DNA from: Hymenobacter duratus
GTDB taxonomy: Bacteria; Bacteroidota; Bacteroidia; Cytophagales; Hymenobacteraceae
Direction: 5' to 3'
DNA length: 64,000 nucleotides
Assembly (NCBI RefSeq): GCF_014698995.1
Contig: NZ_JACWZZ010000002.1
Location: 1,116,001-1,180,000, forward strand
The first letter of the stretch is position 1. Every line of letters starts with the position of its first letter. The notes beneath the pieces are model-generated. The model made no database searches and was not told where the DNA came from. It saw nothing but the letters and a program-made list of their open reading frames with translations. The position numbers were made by a program, and so were the translations under genes. Positions 55,661 to 64,000 of the stretch are shown here, one piece after another.

Positions 55661-55756
55661 GACCGTCATGCTGAGCGGAGCCGAAGCATCTTGGTAGTGT
55701 GGTAGAATCATTTACTACACTAGCGAGATGCTTCGGCTGCGCTCAGCATGACGGTC
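55661..55756. repeat. Intergenic palindromic repeat
   Basis: Left arm 55661-55690 (GACCGTCATGCTGAGCGG then AGCCGAAGCATC) and right arm 55727-55756 (GATGCTTCGG then CTGCGCTCAGCATGACGGTC) are almost perfect reverse complements with a 36-base centre that itself pairs (TAGTGT ... ACACTA). It is the kind of GTCATGCTGAG...CTCAGCATGAC element common between genes in Hymenobacter-like genomes, and may end transcription of the globin and cupin genes. Confidence 0.8.
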
Positions 55757-55806
55757 TTCTTTACACGGCTACTTGGCAATGCCTGCTGCATTGCCAGCGC
55801 AGGTGC

Positions 55807-56115
55807 TTACCGATAAATCAGAATCCGGGCTGCTTCCAGGCAGGCCAGTGAGTGAGGCGCGCCAGCCGGAATAATAACGTAGTCGCCGGCCGTGACTTCC
55901 GTGGGAGCATCTTCCTGCGTGATAATGAGCCGCCCGGCCAGCACCGTCACAAATACATCGACGGAGGCGTGGTGCGTGGGCATTACTTCGCCGCTATGGA
56001 AGGTCTTGTAGATAACTTTCTGGCCGTTTTTTTCGAGTAGCACAAGCGCTTTTTGCTCGCCGGCCGGGGTGTGGGCGCCGGCCAGCAGGCTGCCGCTTTT
56101 CAAAGGAGGATACAT
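55807..56115 (-). CDS. Single-domain cupin protein
   Basis: 102 residues. Cupin motif 1: GEVMPTHHASVDVFVTVLAGRL (His ligands in THH, Glu replaced by Asp/Val region); motif 2: GDYVIIPAGAPHSLACLE with the His ligand in PHS. A small metal-binding barrel, cytoplasmic. The promoter has a TGAC-N4-CTCA dyad at the same distance as in the cbb3 promoters, so it is likely in the same regulon. Confidence 0.88.
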   Translation of the reverse strand: MYPPLKSGSLLAGAHTPAGEQKALVLLEKNGQKVIYKTFHSGEVMPTHHASVDVFVTVLAGRLIITQEDAPTEVTAGDYVIIPAGAPHSLACLEAARILIYR

Positions 56116-56169
56116 GCAGAGGTGGGTGAGGTGGACGCAGGCCGGCTGCTAGCCGCTGCGTTATGATGC

Positions 56170-56212
56170 CAAAGCACGGCGTTCTGCGGTGCCCTTCCCA
56201 TGACAAACCTCA
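56170..56212 (-). promoter_or_regulatory. Single-dyad operator and -7 box upstream of the cupin gene
   Basis: Dyad TGACAAACCTCA (56201-56212, one mismatch from TGAC-N4-RTCA) and, on the minus strand, GTGCTTTG (56177-56170). The dyad centre is 36.5 bp from the final G, identical to the ccoNO and ccoI promoters. No second dyad at 22 bp; a small CCTCAGC/GCTGAGG hairpin lies next to it instead. Confidence 0.6.
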
Positions 56213-56313
56213 GCTTTTCGGGCTGAGGTAGCGCAGCTTTGTTGTCGTCCGCTTCCTCCTGCTTCCCAGGCTGGGTGCTGCGCTGCATGTGCTGCCCTAG
56301 CCCTGTTGTTGGC

Positions 56314-57343
<1,030 letters not shown>

Positions 57344-57366
<23 letters not shown>

Positions 57367-58945
57367 AGGGAATGGTGATGGTGACGGAAGTGCCTACGTT
57401 TAGCTCGCTGTGCAGCGCAATGGTGCCGCCCATGAGCTCGAGGTAGCGCCCGATGATGTAGAGGCCGAGGCCCGTACCGGGCACGTTGGTGACATTGCGG
57501 GCCCGGAAAAACCGCTCAAACAGGTGCTCCTGGTCTTCGGGTGAGATACCGACGCCTTGGTCCTGCACCCGCAGCACCAGTTGGCTGTCCCGGCAGTCGG
57601 CCTGCAGCAGCACCACCGAGTTTTCGCCGGAGTATTTGAGGGCGTTGGACAGCAGGTTGACCACGATTTTGCGCAGCAGCGAAGGGTCAATCCATATGGG
57701 GGCGGTGCATCCCATCTGCCGGTCTATGCGCTGCCCCGCCTTGAGCAGGCCCTGCACGTCGGCCACCGTTTCGTCGAGCAGCGCGGGCAGGTCCATATTT
57801 TCGGGGTGCGCTTCAATCCGGCCTTCCTCAATCCGCCCCACCGACAGAAACTCTTCCAGGATGTCGTTCAGATGATTGACGGAGGCCCGGATACGCTGCA
57901 AGTGCTTCAGGCGCTTGTCCTGCTGGTCGGTGCCGGGGTATTTCTCGATGAGCGTGGCGGACGTGAGCACGGCCGTAAGCGGCGTGCGGAACTCGTGCGA
58001 GGCCATGCTCACGAAGCGCGACTTCAGCTCGCCCAGCTCCTGCTCGGCGGCCAGCGCCTGCGTCAGTTCCTGGCTGCGCTGCTCCAGCTGCTCGAGCGTG
58101 TTCATCAGGGCGTGGGTGCGGTCGGCTACTTTCTGCTCCAACTCCGTATTCAGAGCTTCCACGCGCTGGCGCTGCGCAATCAGCTCCCGCTCCGCCTCCT
58201 TCTTGAAGGTGATGTCGATGACGTAGGCCACCACGTACAGCTCTTCATCAAGGTGGAAATAGCTCAGGCTGACTTCTACCGGGAACACGGAGCCGTCTTT
58301 ACGCTGGGCCTGCAGGTCGCGGTTGTGGCCCATGTTGCGCACCTGCGGATGGGCATTGAAGGACTGGCGGAGCTTTTCGTGCTGGCGGCCGGCGGCGTTG
58401 GGCACCAGCACCTCGATGCGCTGCCCCAGCAGCTCATCGGGCGCGTAGCCGAACAGGTGCAGAGAAAACTGGTTGGCCGACACAATATCGCCGGGCTGGT
58501 TGCAGACGATGATGCCGATGGTGGCGTTGGCAAACACCGCCTCGAAGCGCCGCACGCTGTGGGCCAGCTCCCGCTCGGCTTGTTGCAGGCGGTTCTGCCT
58601 AGTCAGGCGCACCAGCACAAACGGCTTTGCTTCCATCTGAAAGTTGCTCAGCTCAATACGCCCCCAGAACGGCTGACCTTCATAAGGCGTTATCTCCATC
58701 TCCGCTTCCTGCCGACCGTACTCGCGGGCCTGCTCACAGAGTTGCTGCCACTGCTCTTCCGAAGCGCAGAGTTTGTGGGCCGAGCCAGTGAGGAAGTCCT
58801 GTTCGGAGGAATAGCCCAGCAAGGCTGCTCCCGCGGCGTTTACCTGCGTGAATTGCCCCCGCGCCAGATCATACAGGCCCACAAACTCCCGGGCTTGCGT
58901 GTAGAGCAGATCGGTGAGAGCCTGTTGGAAAGGAGCGGGAACCAT
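57344..58945 (-). CDS. PAS-domain sensor histidine kinase
   Basis: 533 residues from ATG 58945 (MVPAPFQQAL); ATG 58981 would add 12. Two PAS domains (about 10-125 and 135-250; the second has GQRIEVLVPNAAG and a PAC end VAYVIDITFKKEAE), a coiled coil, the HisKA box SMASHEFRTPLTAVLT (His about 315), then a HATPase with NALKYSG, DQGVGISPED and GTGLGLYI. No membrane segment, so a cytoplasmic sensor; the PAS pockets may hold haem or flavin (inferred from the oxygen-related context). Operator 3 lies upstream, pointing to autoregulation. Confidence 0.9.
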
Positions 58946-59010
58946 AGAATCGTAATAAACAGGGCAAGCCCGGAGTGGCATTATGGCTGCAATATAAGTA
59001 AGTCGGCAGC

Positions 59011-59044
59011 TGACAAAAGTCAGCCGGCCGCTTGACGGCAGTCA
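59011..59044. promoter_or_regulatory. Composite operator 3 between the kinase gene and the thioredoxin-like gene
   Basis: Two perfect dyads, TGACAAAAGTCA (59011-59022) and TGACGGCAGTCA (59033-59044), spacer GCCGGCCGCT. On the plus strand TACTTTTA (59068-59075) ends 36.5 bp from the second dyad centre, matching the geometry at ccoNO, ccoI and the cupin. On the minus strand TTATATTG (58997-58990) ends 26.5 bp from the first dyad centre, a possible kinase promoter. Confidence 0.8.
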
Positions 59045-59100
59045 TCGGGCAGCGGGCGGGCGGGCGCTACTTTTACGGTCACACTTTTAGCCGCGTCCTC

Positions 59101-59427
59101 ATGCTTGCTTCCGTTTCTTCTTCCACGCAGGCTCCCGAACCGGCCGTACTGCTGGTGTTGCTGCCGATGGCCGCAGAAGCAGCTAAGCCCGCATTCATGG
59201 CTTCGCTGGCGCGGTTGCAGCAGCAGTTGGGCACGGCCATACGGGTCCTCAAGATTGATGAAGCCAGCCACCCCTCGGTAGTACGCAGCTTTCAGACGAC
59301 CGAGCTGCCTGCCTTTGTGCTGGTGCGCCACGGTGTGGAGCTATGGCGCCAGCAGGGCTTGCCTGAAGGCGAAACCATTGCGCCGCTGCTACTGCGGCAG
59401 TTGCGCATAGCCAATAACGAGGCGTAG
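59101..59427 (+). CDS. Thioredoxin-like protein without CxxC
   Basis: 108 residues from ATG 59101. The fold is seen in AVLLVLLPMAAEAAKPAFMASLARL, IRVLKIDEASHPSVVRSFQTTELPAFVLVRHG (cis-Pro loop TELPAF) and a closing helix. The CxxC site between the first strand and helix is absent (region AAEAAKP), so it is unlikely to be an oxidoreductase and may be a scaffold or binding protein. It has the best-formed regulon promoter, TACTTTTA with two perfect dyads. Confidence 0.75.
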   Translation: MLASVSSSTQAPEPAVLLVLLPMAAEAAKPAFMASLARLQQQLGTAIRVLKIDEASHPSVVRSFQTTELPAFVLVRHGVELWRQQGLPEGETIAPLLLRQLRIANNEA

Positions 59428-59655
59428 CCCAGCACCAACACCCCACCAGACGGAGAATGCAACTGCTGACAAATACCTAGAAGTGGGTATTGGTTATTAT
59501 CGTTTTAACTTATATTTTTACAAAATATTATTTACATAACACCATTTACAATATCCTTTTCCCCTCCCCATCTTTTGGTTCCTCCGCTCCTGTTCCCCCG
59601 TTTTGCAGGAGTGGAGGCGCCATTAGATACAAGACTCCTCTTCTGATTCTCTAGC
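59428..59655. other. AT-rich intergenic region
   Basis: About 230 bases with a strongly AT-rich core (about 59490-59560, runs such as TTATATTTTTAC and TATTATTTACAT). No coding frame seen. Nothing else recognised before the hairpin at 59656. Confidence 0.45.
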
Positions 59656-59712
59656 GCCCATACGACTAACGGCCGCCCCCAACTAATGAGGGCGGCCGTT
59701 AGTCGTATGGGC
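59656..59712. terminator. 23-bp perfect hairpin (terminator or palindromic element)
   Basis: Arm 59656-59678 (GCCCATACGACTAACGGCC then GCCC) is the exact reverse complement of 59690-59712, with an 11-base loop. There is no T run after it on either side. It separates the thioredoxin-like gene from the leftward gene ending at 59729. A perfect 23-bp stem this long is more than a terminator needs. Confidence 0.7.
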
Positions 59713-59728
59713 GGCTGGTTGTGACAGC

Positions 59729-60184
59729 CTACTCTACACCTACTGCAAAGTGCTTGGCTTTGAGGCGGCGGCGCACATAATTCGGCACAGGCTTGCCCTG
59801 CTGATGCGCGGCTATTATTTCTTCCTCGCGCGTTTTGCTGAAGCGTACCAGCTTGCTGATGCCGATACCGGCAGGCACACCCCCGAGTGCGGCAATACTA
59901 ACAACTGCCCCGCCGGCATTGCCGCCAGAATCACCGCTGCTTAGGCCTCGTGCAATAGCGCCGGTAGCACCTATCCCGATGGCCGTAAATATGCCGCCGC
60001 CCGTCCGGCGCTGCTGAAACAAGTTCCGAACTGCCTGACTACTATCGGCGACGGGCGAAGGGGCCTGGGCGAGAGCAGCTGTAACGTTCAGCAACAGGGT
60101 AGTTGCCAGTAAAAATGTGCGTATGAACTGGAATAAGGGTAAAAGTGAGAGTGCAAATTGCCTGTAAAGGTAGGCTAGCTGCAT
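59729..60184 (-). CDS. Hypothetical small exported/membrane protein (paralogue of 42765-43247)
   Basis: 151 residues from ATG 60184 (MQLAYLYRQFAL); an ATG at 60202 would add six. Signal peptide ending ALAQ, a Gly/Ala-rich hydrophobic middle (GGIFTAIGIGATGAIARG, GGAVVSIAALGGVPAGIGI) and a basic end SKLVRFSKTREEEII ... GKPVPNYVRRRLKAKHF. It shares the closing block with the gene at 42765. Envelope location likely; function unknown. Confidence 0.65.
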   Translation of the reverse strand: MQLAYLYRQFALSLLPLFQFIRTFLLATTLLLNVTAALAQAPSPVADSSQAVRNLFQQRRTGGGIFTAIGIGATGAIARGLSSGDSGGNAGGAVVSIAALGGVPAGIGISKLVRFSKTREEEIIAAHQQGKPVPNYVRRRLKAKHFAVGVE

Positions 60185-60469
60185 AGTGTGCGGCAAGCAC
60201 AACTGCCCAAAACGGCTCCTTTTCGAGCTGCCCTGTTATGGGTCAACTATAATTATATTCAGATAATACAAACACGTGGAAAAAGCGGCATCTTTACGAA
60301 CGGCTTTGCCATACTACTCTACTACAGCCTCTCATTATCACACTTATTCTTTCTGATTAGTACTTATCAGACAGTCAAAGATTCACTCTATTAGTCCAGC
60401 ACGCCCTCATGCGCAGTGCTTTCTGAGCCATTCCGCTTTTACTTTTCTTTTCCCACCATTTTCCTGTTT

Positions 60470-63400
60470 ATGTCCCACACTTTACCCCTTACAGGCAAGC
60501 CCGCTGGGCGTGTCTCACAAGCCGGTCTGCGTGGTCTGCGGCCTCTGATGGCGGCGGCCCTGGGCTTGCTTTCCATTACCGGCTCGTATGCGCAACACCG
60601 TGCGTTAGCGCTGCCCACTGCGGCCGAAAAAGCAATCCGACCCGCTACTTCGGCGCCGGCAGCAGTGCTGCCCGTCAGAACGGCAGTTGCGGTGGCCCAG
60701 CGCGGCCAGGCCGCCATCAGCTCTACCGCCACCGGTGGCAACTGGAGCGACGCTACCACTTGGGTAGGCGGCGTAGTACCTACCAGCGCCGATGACGTGA
60801 CAGTGGCGAGCGGCGCTACCGTGATGCTGGACGTAGCAGGTAGCTGCGCCTCGCTCACGGTGGAAGCCACAGCTTCCCTGCTGACGTCTGCTACCGCGGC
60901 GTACTCGCTGCAGGTAGCCGGCAACGTAACCAACAACGGTACCCTGGATCTGAGCAACAGCGCTACGCTGGGTTCCGATCTGCGCTTTACGGGGGCCGGC
61001 AACGCCAGCTTCACCGGTACCGGCACCACCGACCTGCAGACGATGTCGCTGGCCAAGGCAGTGCGCGCCGACATCGTGGAAATGAACCTGCCGACACTGT
61101 CGGTGAAGGGCACGGCGGGCGGCAACGACGGCTTCCTGTTCACCCGCACCACTGGCACCACGCCGGCCGATGACATGACCGGCACCCTGAAAATTTCGGG
61201 TACGGCTACCATCAGCAACCGGGTGTTCGGCAACGCGGCCTCCTACATTATTCCGGCTACCGGCGGCTTCTGGCTGAACAACGCCAACTTCACCGTAACG
61301 CCCCAGACTGGCTCGCCTTCGGTGGCAGGTTTGCTGCGCATTTCGGCCGGTACATACAACGTTGGCGTCACTATCGGCAACTCGATTAGCTTCGCTACGG
61401 GCGCTGCATTTACGATGGAGGGCGGTACGCTCAACTCGGCGGGCCGGGTAACGTCGTTTACCAGCGCCACGGCCGCAGCCGCCATTACCTTCAATATGAG
61501 CGGCGGTACCATCAACGCTAGCACCGTAGGCAACACCTCCGGCACGCCTTCGTTTGGCATCAATGGCACCACCACCATTTCGGGTGGCACCATCAACCTG
61601 GTGCAGCGGAGCACCGCCACCACGCCTCTCGACTATTACGTGGCTGGCACGTACAATTTCACGGGCGGTATGGTGAATGTGGGCACGGCCGCTACGGCCA
61701 CCAACTTCGACTTCCGCATCCGGGGTACGGTTCCCAACCTCACCATCGACAACACTACCAATCCTAAGTCGGCCGTATTGCAGGGACAGACCAATGCCTA
61801 CGGCACGGTACTGGTAACGCCGGGTGCTGGCCTGAATCTGAATGGTTTCCTGCTGTTGCAGCTTGGTTCTACCATCACGAACAACGGCACGCTGACCGGC
61901 ACGACGACCGGCAGCACGCTCTACTTCGCCGGGGCGGTGCCCCAGACGCTGGGCGGCTCGGGCACCTTCACCACCATCCGCACCATTTCGGTCGATAACA
62001 GCGGCGGCGGCGCGACCCTGACCGTGCCCATCGTGACGACCCGCGTGAACATGTTCACCGGCAACCTGAACGGCACCAGCAACCTGACCATCGGCGATGC
62101 GTCGGCTATCTTCTTTGTTGTTCAGATTGGCGTTGCGAGCAATACCAATACCAGCGGCTCATTCGCCTCGGCTCCCACGTTCAACATTGGCAGCGGCGCT
62201 CTGCAGCTGATTTACGCCCCTGAAGCCACGGCCCGCACTACCGGGTTTGAGGTTCCTGCTACCCGCATCGTCGATGTAGTAAGCATCAGCAACCCGGCCG
62301 GCGTAACGCTGGCAGGTGGCAACCTGCTGGTTCCCGGCGTTTCCAACGCTTCGTTGCTGCTCACGGCTGGCATCCTGACTACCTCGGCGGCTAACACGGT
62401 CATCATCGGCCCGGCTGCCGGCGCATTTCCTACCGGTCTGGCTACGTCCTACGTGAAAGGCCCGCTGGGTATTACGGTGAATAGCGCAACGGCTGTGAGC
62501 CGCACGTTTGCCGTTGGCGACGCAGCCGGCTGGCGTCCGGTAGTAGTGACGGGCATTACCGCCGCTACTGACCAGATCTTCACGGCTACCGTGGTAAATG
62601 GAGCTACGGGCGGCACCGGCATTTCGCCGGTTACCAACCTGAACCCAACCCGCTATGTACGCCTCGAAAACTCGGCCAACCTGCCGGCTACGGCCCGCGT
62701 GCAGCTGAGCTACGGTGCGGATGACGTGCTGGGCAACGCGGCCACGGCTACGGTAGCGCAGGCGGCTACGGCCAACGGCACATATGCTTCCATCGGTGGT
62801 GCAGCGGCTACGGTTCCTACTACGGGCATCGTATCCACCCTCGACCTGACGCCCGGCAACGACTTCTTCGTGCTGGCCAACACCGAAGGCGGTGTCCTGA
62901 CCTCGTCGGTAGCCAGCGTATGCGGCGGCACCAACTCGGGCACGCTCACGCTGGCCAGCAACATCGGCACCATCACGGGGTATGAAGCCAACACGGGTAG
63001 CGGCTTCACGGCCGTGCCCGGCACCAACACCGGCTCGACGCTGGCTTTCAGCAACCTGACCACCACGACGACCTTCCGCGCCGTCATCCTGACGGCCGAT
63101 AACCGCACGGTGTACTCTGCCCCCGTAACGGTGACCGTAGAAGCAGCTCCAACGGCCACGCTGACGGCTGCTACGCCAACCACGTTCTGCGGCCCCGGCA
63201 CGCTCACACTGAATGTGACACCCGTAACCGGCGCTACCTACCAGTTCCTGCTTGATGGCGCCCCCATCAGTGGTGCCACCAGCGCTACTTACACTACTAC
63301 CGTATCGGCCAGCGGCTCTTACTCGGTGGTAGTAACCAGCGCTACCAATTGCACCAGCACCTCAGCAGCAGTAGCCGTAACCGTGAACCCGGCTACGACG

Positions 63401-64000
63401 GCTACGTTCAGCTATGCTAACACTACGCTTTGCGCAGGCGGCAGCGCCGTAACGCCCACTATCACGGGCACTACCGGCGGTACGTTCAGCAGCACCACGG
63501 GCCTGAGCATTGACGCTACCACTGGTGCTATTGCGCCGGCTACCTCCACGCCCGGCACCTACACCGTGACCTACAGCGTGGCTGGCACCTGCCCGTCGTC
63601 GGCTACGGCTACCATTACCATCACGACGGCACCAGTAGCTACGTTCTCGTACGCAGCGGCTACCTACTGCGCTTCCGGCACGGCTACGGCTGCTCCGGTA
63701 TTCGGCACGGGCGCTTCGGCTGGCACGTTCAGCAGCACGACCGGTCTGACGATTAATGCTACGACCGGCGTGATTACCCCCGGCACGAGTACGCCCGGCA
63801 CCTACACCGTAACCAACACTATTGCTGCTGCTGGCAGCTGCGCTGCTGCTACGGCTACGGCTACCGTGACCATCTCGGCTGCTACCACGGCTACCTTCAC
63901 GTATGCCAATGCCACGCTCTGCGCAGGTGGTACCACTGCCACTCCTACCATCACAGGAACTGCAGGTGGCGCGTTCAGCAGCACCACCGGTCTGACACTT
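60470..64000 (+). CDS. Very large repeat-containing surface protein, N-terminal part (3' end outside window)
   Basis: The frame from ATG 60470 stays open to the last base: 1177 codons. A long signal peptide (basic start, helix LMAAALGLLSITGSYAQ to about residue 44) is followed by GGNWSDATTWVGGVVPTSADDV (the start of G8-like surface domains), then beta-solenoid-type sequence rich in G, T, N and S up to about residue 850, and Ig-like repeats. Low Cys, very few Lys. This architecture is typical of T9SS-exported adhesins. The sorting domain would lie beyond the window. Confidence 0.85.
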   Translation, partial: MSHTLPLTGKPAGRVSQAGLRGLRPLMAAALGLLSITGSYAQHRALALPTAAEKAIRPATSAPAAVLPVRTAVAVAQRGQAAISSTATGGNWSDATTWVGGVVPTSADDVTVASGATVMLDVAGSCASLTVEATASLLTSATAAYSLQVAGNVTNNGTLDLSNSATLGSDLRFTGAGNASFTGTGTTDLQTMSLAKAVRADIVEMNLPTLSVKGTAGGNDGFLFTRTTGTTPADDMTGTLKISGTATISNRVFGNAASYIIPATGGFWLNNANFTVTPQTGSPSVAGLLRISAGTYNVGVTIGNSISFATGAAFTMEGGTLNSAGRVTSFTSATAAAAITFNMSGGTINASTVGNTSGTPSFGINGTTTISGGTINLVQRSTATTPLDYYVAGTYNFTGGMVNVGTAATATNFDFRIRGTVPNLTIDNTTNPKSAVLQGQTNAYGTVLVTPGAGLNLNGFLLLQLGSTITNNGTLTGTTTGSTLYFAGAVPQTLGGSGTFTTIRTISVDNSGGGATLTVPIVTTRVNMFTGNLNGTSNLTIGDASAIFFVVQIGVASNTNTSGSFASAPTFNIGSGALQLIYAPEATARTTGFEVPATRIVDVVSISNPAGVTLAGGNLLVPGVSNASLLLTAGILTTSAANTVIIGPAAGAFPTGLATSYVKGPLGITVNSATAVSRTFAVGDAAGWRPVVVTGITAATDQIFTATVVNGATGGTGISPVTNLNPTRYVRLENSANLPATARVQLSYGADDVLGNAATATVAQAATANGTYASIGGAAATVPTTGIVSTLDLTPGNDFFVLANTEGGVLTSSVASVCGGTNSGTLTLASNIGTITGYEANTGSGFTAVPGTNTGSTLAFSNLTTTTTFRAVILTADNRTVYSAPVTVTVEAAPTATLTAATPTTFCGPGTLTLNVTPVTGATYQFLLDGAPISGATSATYTTTVSASGSYSVVVTSATNCTSTSAAVAVTVNPATTATFSYANTTLCAGGSAVTPTITGTTGGTFSSTTGLSIDATTGAIAPATSTPGTYTVTYSVAGTCPSSATATITITTAPVATFSYAAATYCASGTATAAPVFGTGASAGTFSSTTGLTINATTGVITPGTSTPGTYTVTNTIAAAGSCAAATATATVTISAATTATFTYANATLCAGGTTATPTITGTAGGAFSSTTGLTL
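63401..64000 (+). repeat. Ig-like domain repeats inside the surface protein
   Basis: Units start at 63401, 63638 and 63890 (79, 84 and at least 37 residues). Each opens with ATFSYAN or ATFTYAN, then TLCAGG or TYCASG, a GTFSSTTGL core (one unit GAFSSTTGL), and, in the complete units, TPGTYTV. The third is cut by the window end, so more copies may follow. DNA between copies is also similar, which points to recent duplication. Confidence 0.85.

Noticed and set aside
57557..59035. 492-codon plus-strand frame
   Set aside because: Opposite the histidine kinase; no domain features and crosses operator 3.
60439..63987. Several minus-strand frames at the right end
   Set aside because: They are opposite a single plus-strand frame that stays open from 60470 to the window end.

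Overview
The window looks like the chromosome of a Hymenobacter-like member of the Bacteroidota (Cytophagales). It is GC-rich, several secreted proteins carry type IX secretion (T9SS) C-terminal sorting domains or a gliding-motility C-terminal domain, promoters resemble the Bacteroidota TAnnTTTG -7 box, and the cbb3 oxidase has the CcoN-CcoO fusion seen in this phylum. I see no rRNA, tRNA, CRISPR array, insertion sequence or prophage.

Layout. 1-5100: end of an M16 peptidase, NADP isocitrate dehydrogenase, an MntA/HepT toxin-antitoxin pair whose toxin is broken by an amber codon, and a helical protein preceded by a 21-bp tandem array. 5100-14150: DinB, an aminotransferase, a serine hydrolase, an alcohol dehydrogenase, a cytochrome b, two DUF1990 proteins and a 41-bp palindromic array. 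14150-31200: mostly house-keeping and secreted enzymes (GT87 family, endonuclease V, GluQ, T9SS proteins, pirin/nitroreductase cluster, S9 peptidase, ArsM-like methyltransferase, Gre factor, PfkB kinase). 31200-42600: DUF72, a gliding-type surface protein, an ABC-F ATPase, a duplicated membrane-protein pair, a second 21-bp array with a second helical protein, an AT-rich Shedu-type nuclease gene with a degenerate receiver domain, and clpB.

42700-60200 is a micro-aerobic respiration region. Leftward runs ccoI, ccoS, ccoNO, ccoQ, a small membrane gene, ccoP, ccoG, ccoH, a DsbD_2/TauE-like membrane gene, usp and hemF. Next to it lie a small membrane gene and a truncated globin, a cupin, and a histidine kinase / response regulator pair in which the regulator is a receiver fused to a CRP/FNR module. 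Three intergenic regions here (51868-51901, 54591-54624, 59011-59044) carry the same composite operator: two TGAY-N4-RTCA-like dyads exactly 22 bp apart with a conserved GCC-N5-CT spacer. At four promoters (ccoNO, ccoI, the cupin and a thioredoxin-like gene) a dyad centre lies exactly 36.5 bp from the last base of a TTTG/TTTA -7 element. I read this as the regulon of the receiver-CRP protein.

The window ends in the first 1177 codons of a very large repeat-containing surface protein (60470 onward). The strongest leads are the composite operator regulon, the receiver-Shedu protein, and the repeated pairing of 21-bp arrays with a family of about 230-residue helical proteins.
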